Made by a program: the position numbers and the translations under genes
From: Neospora caninum Liverpool
Taxonomy: Eukaryota > Apicomplexa > Conoidasida > Eucoccidiorida > Sarcocystidae
Assembly (NCBI RefSeq): GCF_000208865.1
Contig: NC_018396.1
Coordinates: 1,426,001 to 1,490,000 of the forward strand
Reading direction: 5' to 3'
Length of the DNA: 64,000 nt
Part shown: in pieces, positions 58,498 through 64,000 of the stretch
Numbering within the stretch: the stretch's first letter is position 1
Layout: each line of letters begins with the position of its first letter
Notes under the pieces: model-generated
Databases searched by the model: none
Seen by the model: only the letters and a program-made list of their open reading frames with translations
What the model was told of the DNA's origin: nothing

Positions 58498-60858
58498 CGT
58501 TGACAGGCGCCGCTGACAAGATGGCGAAAGCCGCGCTGCGCCGAAACAACTGAACGCGTCCCTCGTAGCCCAAGGCGGCGACCCGTCCTCCGCCCGCGTG
58601 GCGCTGTTGGAGCGGAAAAGATTTGCCATCTGTCGACACGCGCGTCCGGAACGTGCGGCGTACAGGGCTCTGCTCCCTTGCACGTGGATCTGCGCGGGAG
58701 GCGGCTGAGATTCCAATCTGTGTTTCTCGCTTTCTCCCTTGTGAGCTAGCTTGAGGGTTTCCCTCTCCCCGGAGTGTGGCGCTGGAGTGTCCACGAATGA
58801 GGAAAGGGACGAGCGACGAGTTCTTTCCGTTCCGCTGTCTCTTCAGAGCGCGCGCACACGCCCGGAGGGTAGAACCAGATGGCGAAGAAGAGAGAGGGAG
58901 GCGCGAACGAAAACGGCACAGCCTTCCTATTTAAACTGTGTAGTTTGTGTCGGGGAATTTCCGCTGTGTCAACGCACGGCACCTGTAGAGAAGCGCCGCA
59001 CGCGGGTAGCGGCAACGGAGCGGCACCCCTCACCACGTGAGTGAGACAGTAGAGAAAGGAGAGGCAACGGCGACGAGGTATTCTTTTCAGGCCATGACGT
59101 TTCTCCGTGCCTTCTTCTCGACTCCTCGTCTGACTTCAGAACGGACGCACCCCGCCGCCCGCCCCCTCGAGACGAGCGCGGCGAATTGCCCAAGCCCCAG
59201 CAGTCGGGACGGACAGTCTGTGTCTTTCTGTCTCTCCTTCCCGTCTCTGCGTGTTCCACGCGAAATCCGTCCGCTCGCTTGCCACCATTTACGAAAACTG
59301 AAACGAAGAGACGGATGCAGGAACGCACCGCGTGCGCGTGGACGACGGCATTCAGTCGGATCCCCTCCGGGGGTCAAAGGGGTTGCTGCTGGAGACGTCA
59401 CGACACCTGTTGTTGAAACCGCGACGCGAGCAGGGAATTCCACAGAAACTTGCAAGGCGATGCAAACAACTCTGCAACGTGACAGCGGAAGACAGGCCCT
59501 CCTGGAACAGATTCTTCTTCCTGCAACGACGACGCGCCACGAGACAGAACCAATCTCAAAGGTGTACCGCATCCGTCGACGATCTGCACAGCGCTGTCTC
59601 CCCAACTGGTACCGAATGGGACAAAGGAACGCCAGAGGAGACGCGGGACGAGCTCAAAAGGTTTCCTGGGCTGTGTTGAGGAACACACCGCAAATATTTG
59701 TCCGATAGCAATGGAGACAGGGAAAAGCGCGCCCGCGCCCCCGCTAGAATCGAGAAACTTTGCATCTTTGCAACACGAGCGGTCCGCTGTTACAGTTCGT
59801 GTCGCGCGACGAAGTCCAGCATGCGCACGGAGCCTGCCTCCCTCGCGGCGCGCGCCGGCCCCCAAACCAACGGTCGCATTTGCAGGGCGGCAATCGAGTA
59901 AGACAGAGATATCACAACTTCGCGTCGAGTAGCTACGGAGAAGTCGCATGTCTGTGCACTTTTCCCACCAGTTTTCCTCCAGGCACAGAGACAGGCCAGC
60001 CTCCAGAGCTCGTTTTCAACGCAGTGTGTGTCAGCCAGCCGTCCAACCACCTGCGGAAAGGGTATGGCCCGTCGTCCAACTTAGTCACTCAGTTTTGAGG
60101 TGGCGTGCGAAACATCGGACTTTTTAGATGGAATTACGTGGAAGAACTTCACATAGCTTGCGGTTGCCGTATAACTCGTCGTTGAGGGCGGGGGATTGCT
60201 AGGCGGTTGCGTCATTCGTCTCTTCATATGACCAAGTGACTGCCTGCGGCATTCACCGACCGTTTGCACGAGAAGACGGCAAAATCCGCCATTTTCCAGA
60301 TTATTCTTAGCAACGGTTTCTCGGCTAGCTGTGCTGTTTCACGTGCGCATGTCCGTTTCCTTCTTCGTCCGTCTTGCAGGCAAGCGTTGTTTTCGCTGTC
60401 ACTTTTCCACGAACCGATTCGCCGCTGTGGTTAGCCCCCTCCCGTGCCAACTTCGAGGCGGGGACGACGAGTCGTTACCCCGGCCCGGCCAAACCAGCTC
60501 TACCAGGACGTCCTTCTCTTCTGGTTCTGCCAATCCCGTTTTCTCGCAAAAGCGCCATTTCGTCTCCGCGACTTTCTCTCCCGCATTTTTGTTACGGTGG
60601 TTGTGGCTGGTGGCACAGTTGTACTCCACTGAAGTGTCTAGACACGCGAGAAATTGCCGTGTGAATCGTTTTCTAGCAGCATCGCCTGTATCGTGTTCGG
60701 TTACTTGTCTTACTGTTTGGGAGACCTGGTGTGTTTCCCAGGAAATATTTGTCGGGATCTTCTGTCGTGGTCCGTGCCGCGCTTTTTCCGAGTGTTGTTG
60801 TTTTTTTCTCCGCGCTTTTCAGTTGCTGCCCCCTGCGTCCAACCGCGGCCTCTTCACA
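58498..60858. other. Divergent spacer between lipoyl synthase and the PST-A-like hydrolase
   Basis: It should hold both promoters and leaders. Frames open on both strands because the left part is GC-rich, but the longest (plus, 59037-59708) starts with GTG and has no homology I recognise. The frame leading into the hydrolase is open from 60331 and has an ATG at 60349, but its composition is that of untranslated sequence. An acceptor-like TTTTCAG near 60830 could end a leader intron. Confidence 0.5.
60217..60223 (-). promoter_or_regulatory. Candidate GAGACG-type promoter element
   Basis: CGTCTCT on the plus strand (AGAGACG on the minus) lies about 640 bases upstream of the hydrolase start, a plausible promoter position for a coccidian gene. 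A match this short is weak evidence. Confidence 0.15.
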
Positions 60859-63747
60859 ATGGGCAATTCCCAGGGGAACGCTCGGATGCGTTCGCCCAAT
60901 GACATCTCCGACGTTGCTCGTGGAAAAGACGGATGGGTTGAACTGGATCGTGACGAAGCGTGCCGGTTTGTGTCTCTTGAGGCTCCCATCACTGACGCAG
61001 TCGAGTTTCCCTATGATAACAAGCCTGAGCACGGTTCCTTCGTGAATGTCCAAGGTCTCCGTATCCATACGTATTTCTGGTACCCTCAAGCGTCGCAGTC
61101 GAGAACCTCTGGTGCAGGTTTGAGAGAATCAACTTCGCGTCCTGACGCGTCTGCCTCCCCTTTGCTGCCCCAGCGACACTCTTCTTGCTCGCCTACTGCG
61201 TCCTTCTCGACACTCGGCGCAGGACAGGCCGCGCCGTCTTCTAGCCTTGATCGCAACAGAGGGCCGACGAAAGTCGCCCACGCTGGATTTTATCCTCCGC
61301 ATCCGTCTCCATCCGTCACATCTGTCCCCCGACATGCGCTTCCGACGTGCAACGGGAGACGCGCCTACACAGCAGACCATCTGGGGGCGGCGTCCGGCTC
61401 ACTGCCCGCACCAGAACAGGCTCTTCTCGACAAAGCGACAGCTGTGTGCGGCGCTCGAGGAGTCGTGCTCCTTCTCCATGGCTACTGCAACCACTCCCGC
61501 CTTGCCTGGCTTTCCAAACCTCTGCCGCCGGGTCACAGGCGAAGAGACCCGACGGTGGTTGGGTACCCAACCGTCTCTGAAGCTTTGTCGGTGCCTGCGG
61601 CCGTCGCTTCAAACAGTTCGTGTCGATCCGAAGCGGACGAGCAAAGCTTCGACTTTTCGCCCGCCGCCACTCTCTCCACAGCTGGGAGTTGGAAAAACGC
61701 GCTAGAGGGTACATCGGAGTTCAAACCTGATCCGCCGGGGCGAGTGGCGAGCCGCTCGCGAGCGGCGTCGCTGACGGCTGAAGAACCGGCCGGAGGGTGC
61801 GATCGAACTGAAGGATGGGTGGAGACAGTTGGGGACGCCAGCGTCTCTGCGTCATGGCATATTCAGTATCAAGGTAGTTGGGTGGAAGCGCTAAACCGGG
61901 CGGGCTTTCTGGTCGCCGCCATGGATTTCCAGGGCCACGGCCTATCTGAGGGTTGGCAAGGGAAACGTGGGAGTGTGAACCGGTTGGATGACCTCGCCCT
62001 GGACGTCATTCAGTTTATCACTATCATTCGCCGTCGCTGCCAATTCCTTCGCGGAGTGTACAGACACTGTGTGCACGATGGGAAGCATCGAAGTGGTTCA
62101 AGGGAGGTCAAGGAGGGTGCAGAACGGCGGCCAGACTCCGAGCGACAAACGAGCAGCAAGCCACGCCGCGGGATGCCAACGAGCGAGATGGAGCCAAACG
62201 GTGGAGAAACGAAGGAACAGTCCACTCAGGAGAGCAACGGAGGAATTGACAACGATGAGGAAAATCCTCCGATTTTTCTTCTGGGTGTATCTTTAGGTGG
62301 ATGGGCAGCTGCCAGGACGATTCAGCTGCTCGGCGATCCTAAAGCTGTAGCTTCGCTCTTCTTAGTTTGTGACCCGAACGGGCCTCTGCCCCAGTTTTCC
62401 GGCATCCTGACGCCACACGCAGCTGCCAGTCCACCTCACAGCGGTGCCTCTGCTGGTCCGCTTCCCTTCCCCATTGAAAAGCAACTGACGTCCTCTCTCT
62501 CAGCCGCCCGGGTTTCTCGGCAGCGACAGTCTTCCTCTTTTGCGAGTCTTGGCGCTTTGTCATCCGTTGGGCAAACGCAAACGTCCCTTACCACTGCAGG
62601 TGTATCGGGCTGCGTGCTTCTCTCGCCGATGTTGGATCTCTCTTTCGTGAAGAGTGCAACAAAATATAATCTCTACCGACACCTGATGGTTCGTTTAGCA
62701 GAGTGGGCACCAAACATGGTTGTCTCCCGGCCTCTTCCCAATAAGGAATATCCCTACCTGGAGGCGCACATGCAAAGAGATAAGTATACGTATAAGGGTG
62801 GTTCGCGATTGCGAATGGTGAGGGAAATGTTTGAAGGAACTGACACGATTCTCCATCCAGAGTGTCTCTCCCTCATATCTGAGAGTACCTGCGGGGCGCT
62901 CCTGGTCATGCACAATCTTCTCGACGGTGTCTGCGGAGTCGAGGGGAGTCTGCGTCTCTTCCATGGTGCCACAAGAATCAGAGACAAAAGCTTTCTTGCG
63001 GTGAATGCGTATGTGGATGGCACTGCGTCTACTCAGCACCTGAATCCTGTGGAGTTCAGCACGGGCGCGCCAGCGGAAGTTTTGGCGCGATTCGGAACAG
63101 GCGCGCTGCCTGCACCGGCCTCTACACTCGCTGGATGTGGAAGCCCAGAAGTGCTTCAGCCGCTCCAGGAGACTAGAGAAGGTGTCAAGGCGGCGGGAGG
63201 AAGTATGGATCTCGAAGGACAGGCAGCGGCTCAGGATCCGCATGCAACGCCCTGTGCTGTGACCGCAGAGATTCGATGCGGTCTGGCGCACGACCTGTCG
63301 GAGGGCACAAGTGAAAGCGTTGAGCGAAAGAGGACGCCAAGCCAGCATCGTCACCAAGGCACAGAGGCCAGAGACTCAGTATCCGGTCCAGCGGTCGGTA
63401 AGGAAGAAGTGGGTACAGAGGAAGTTTGCGACGTCACTTCTTTGAATGCCCATGAAGGCGGGAAGTCGCAGCAGCAGGAGAATGTTGAGAGGGCAGGTAA
63501 GGCCATCACGAGCTGCACGTCTTCCACCGTCAGATGTGTACCCTGTAAAAACGACGGGGAACGTGTTTTACCAAGGAATTTATATGTCGAGTGCAATGTG
63601 GAAGCGGCACTCATTGAAAAAGTGCGGGCGTATGCGGATCCCCAGCTGCATGGATTGGACGTATACCATTCACTTCCGTCGGAACCTGATGGAGAAAAAA
63701 TCCTCGCTCGAGTTATGCAGTGGCTTCTACAGCATGCACGGATCTAG
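60859..63747 (+). CDS. Lysophospholipase-like alpha/beta hydrolase (PST-A type), predicted N-myristoylated, 962 residues, intronless
   Basis: The start is ATG 60859 in CACAATGG, giving MGNSQGNAR, a good N-myristoylation signal; the stop is TAG 63745-63747. The fold blocks appear in order: EHGSFVNVQGLRIHTYFWYP (about 53-75); LLLHGYCNHSRL (oxyanion region, about 203); AMDFQGHGLSEGW (about 354); the nucleophile elbow LLGVSLGG with Ser478; a strand and SPMLDLSF (about 590); LLDGVCGVEGS with Asp689; and VYHSLPSEPDGEKI with His937. The DFQGHGLSEGW and SWVEALNRAGF features match the Plasmodium PST-A/lysophospholipase family, related to monoacylglycerol lipases. Long Ser/Pro-rich or charged inserts separate the blocks (about 75-200, 220-330, 410-460, 735-900). 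A membrane-attached esterase or lipase acting on (lyso)phospholipids or monoglycerides is inferred; the substrate is unproven. Confidence 0.85.
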   Translation: MGNSQGNARMRSPNDISDVARGKDGWVELDRDEACRFVSLEAPITDAVEFPYDNKPEHGSFVNVQGLRIHTYFWYPQASQSRTSGAGLRESTSRPDASASPLLPQRHSSCSPTASFSTLGAGQAAPSSSLDRNRGPTKVAHAGFYPPHPSPSVTSVPRHALPTCNGRRAYTADHLGAASGSLPAPEQALLDKATAVCGARGVVLLLHGYCNHSRLAWLSKPLPPGHRRRDPTVVGYPTVSEALSVPAAVASNSSCRSEADEQSFDFSPAATLSTAGSWKNALEGTSEFKPDPPGRVASRSRAASLTAEEPAGGCDRTEGWVETVGDASVSASWHIQYQGSWVEALNRAGFLVAAMDFQGHGLSEGWQGKRGSVNRLDDLALDVIQFITIIRRRCQFLRGVYRHCVHDGKHRSGSREVKEGAERRPDSERQTSSKPRRGMPTSEMEPNGGETKEQSTQESNGGIDNDEENPPIFLLGVSLGGWAAARTIQLLGDPKAVASLFLVCDPNGPLPQFSGILTPHAAASPPHSGASAGPLPFPIEKQLTSSLSAARVSRQRQSSSFASLGALSSVGQTQTSLTTAGVSGCVLLSPMLDLSFVKSATKYNLYRHLMVRLAEWAPNMVVSRPLPNKEYPYLEAHMQRDKYTYKGGSRLRMVREMFEGTDTILHPECLSLISESTCGALLVMHNLLDGVCGVEGSLRLFHGATRIRDKSFLAVNAYVDGTASTQHLNPVEFSTGAPAEVLARFGTGALPAPASTLAGCGSPEVLQPLQETREGVKAAGGSMDLEGQAAAQDPHATPCAVTAEIRCGLAHDLSEGTSESVERKRTPSQHRHQGTEARDSVSGPAVGKEEVGTEEVCDVTSLNAHEGGKSQQQENVERAGKAITSCTSSTVRCVPCKNDGERVLPRNLYVECNVEAALIEKVRAYADPQLHGLDVYHSLPSEPDGEKILARVMQWLLQHARI

Positions 63748-64000
63748 TTCGATGGCAGACAACGTTGGAGAAGCCTTGTTGCGTGAGGCCTCTGAAGTGA
63801 AATTCCTCGATCGCTTAACAATGAATGGGAGGGTTACTACGCTGGAAGCTGCCGGAGAACCCGTACATCGACTAGTGAGTGGTGGAAAAAGGAAGCACAG
63901 GAGGGAGAGGAGGGGGAAACGACGAAGTGTATCGAGCCCAGTCGCATTTCAGAAGAGAGCGACTGAGCACGCTGAAAGTTCAAGAGGACTTCCGGCCAGT
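63748..64000. other. 3' flank of the hydrolase gene to the window edge
   Basis: Presumably 3' UTR. No coding or RNA signal was recognised. Confidence 0.5.

Noticed and set aside
58498..58794. Longer LipA N-terminus
   Set aside because: It starts with GTG at 58794, and the ATG at 58629 would bury the signal peptide; kept only as an alternative.
59037..59708. 223-codon plus-strand open frame
   Set aside because: GTG start, Arg/Ser-rich composition typical of GC-rich non-coding frames, no motif.
60331..60858. N-terminal extension of the PST-A-like hydrolase
   Set aside because: The frame opens with GTG; the ATG at 60349 gives Cys/Phe-rich untranslated-type sequence, while 60859 has a strong context and a myristoylation motif.

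Overview
The window looks like nuclear DNA from a coccidian apicomplexan, most probably Toxoplasma gondii or a close relative (Neospora, Hammondia). The reasons are: GC-rich coding exons with AT-richer spacers; many introns of roughly 100-900 bases with clean GT-AG ends; (TA)n and (CA)n microsatellites in introns and spacers; giant proteins padded with Ser/Ala/Arg/Glu-rich low-complexity sequence; and a lipoyl synthase with a signal-peptide-plus-transit leader as expected for the apicoplast. The species is inferred from these features and from gene content, not from any database match. There are no operons, ribosome binding sites, rRNA or CRISPR arrays. I recognised no tRNA gene, transposon or virus-derived sequence.

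Layout, left to right. Positions 1-1782 hold the 3' end of a plus-strand gene with a short Cys-rich, LSD1-like zinc segment. After a 3.8 kb spacer, 5545-16061 encodes a 3,321-residue alpha/beta-hydrolase-like protein in two exons; its catalytic residues are separated by very long inserts and the predicted histidine lies in the last, 36-codon exon. Converging on it is a minus-strand multi-exon gene (18202-21398, 3' end unresolved) that I read as a SNAPC1/SNAP43-like subunit of the snRNA-activating complex. Next is a single-exon minus-strand gene (23690-25240) for a protein with a signal sequence and one membrane span, of unknown function.

Positions 29198-38381 hold the best-resolved gene, an 11-exon RAD16-type SNF2 ATPase/RING protein (1,703 residues). 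It carries an N-terminal PARP-type zinc finger, and UBA-like and SAP-like segments are inserted inside the helicase core. It converges with a single-exon reticulon (40361-40954, minus). After a 3.4 kb divergent spacer comes an 11-exon M3 oligopeptidase (44541-50352, plus), which converges with the elongation factor 1-beta gene (51676-53418, minus, 3 exons). Lipoyl synthase (55538-58497, minus, 4 exons) is divergent from an intronless, probably N-myristoylated lysophospholipase-like hydrolase of the Plasmodium PST-A type (60859-63747, plus).

The genes do not form one pathway. They cover DNA repair (RAD16), snRNA transcription (SNAP43-like), translation (EF1B), ER shaping (reticulon), peptide turnover (M3), apicoplast lipoylation (LipA) and lipid or ester hydrolysis (two hydrolases). 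I found no convincing new multi-gene system. The most unusual items are the RAD16 domain architecture, the dispersed hydrolase and the uncharacterised membrane protein. All exon models come from reading splice consensus, phase and homology by eye and have no transcript support.
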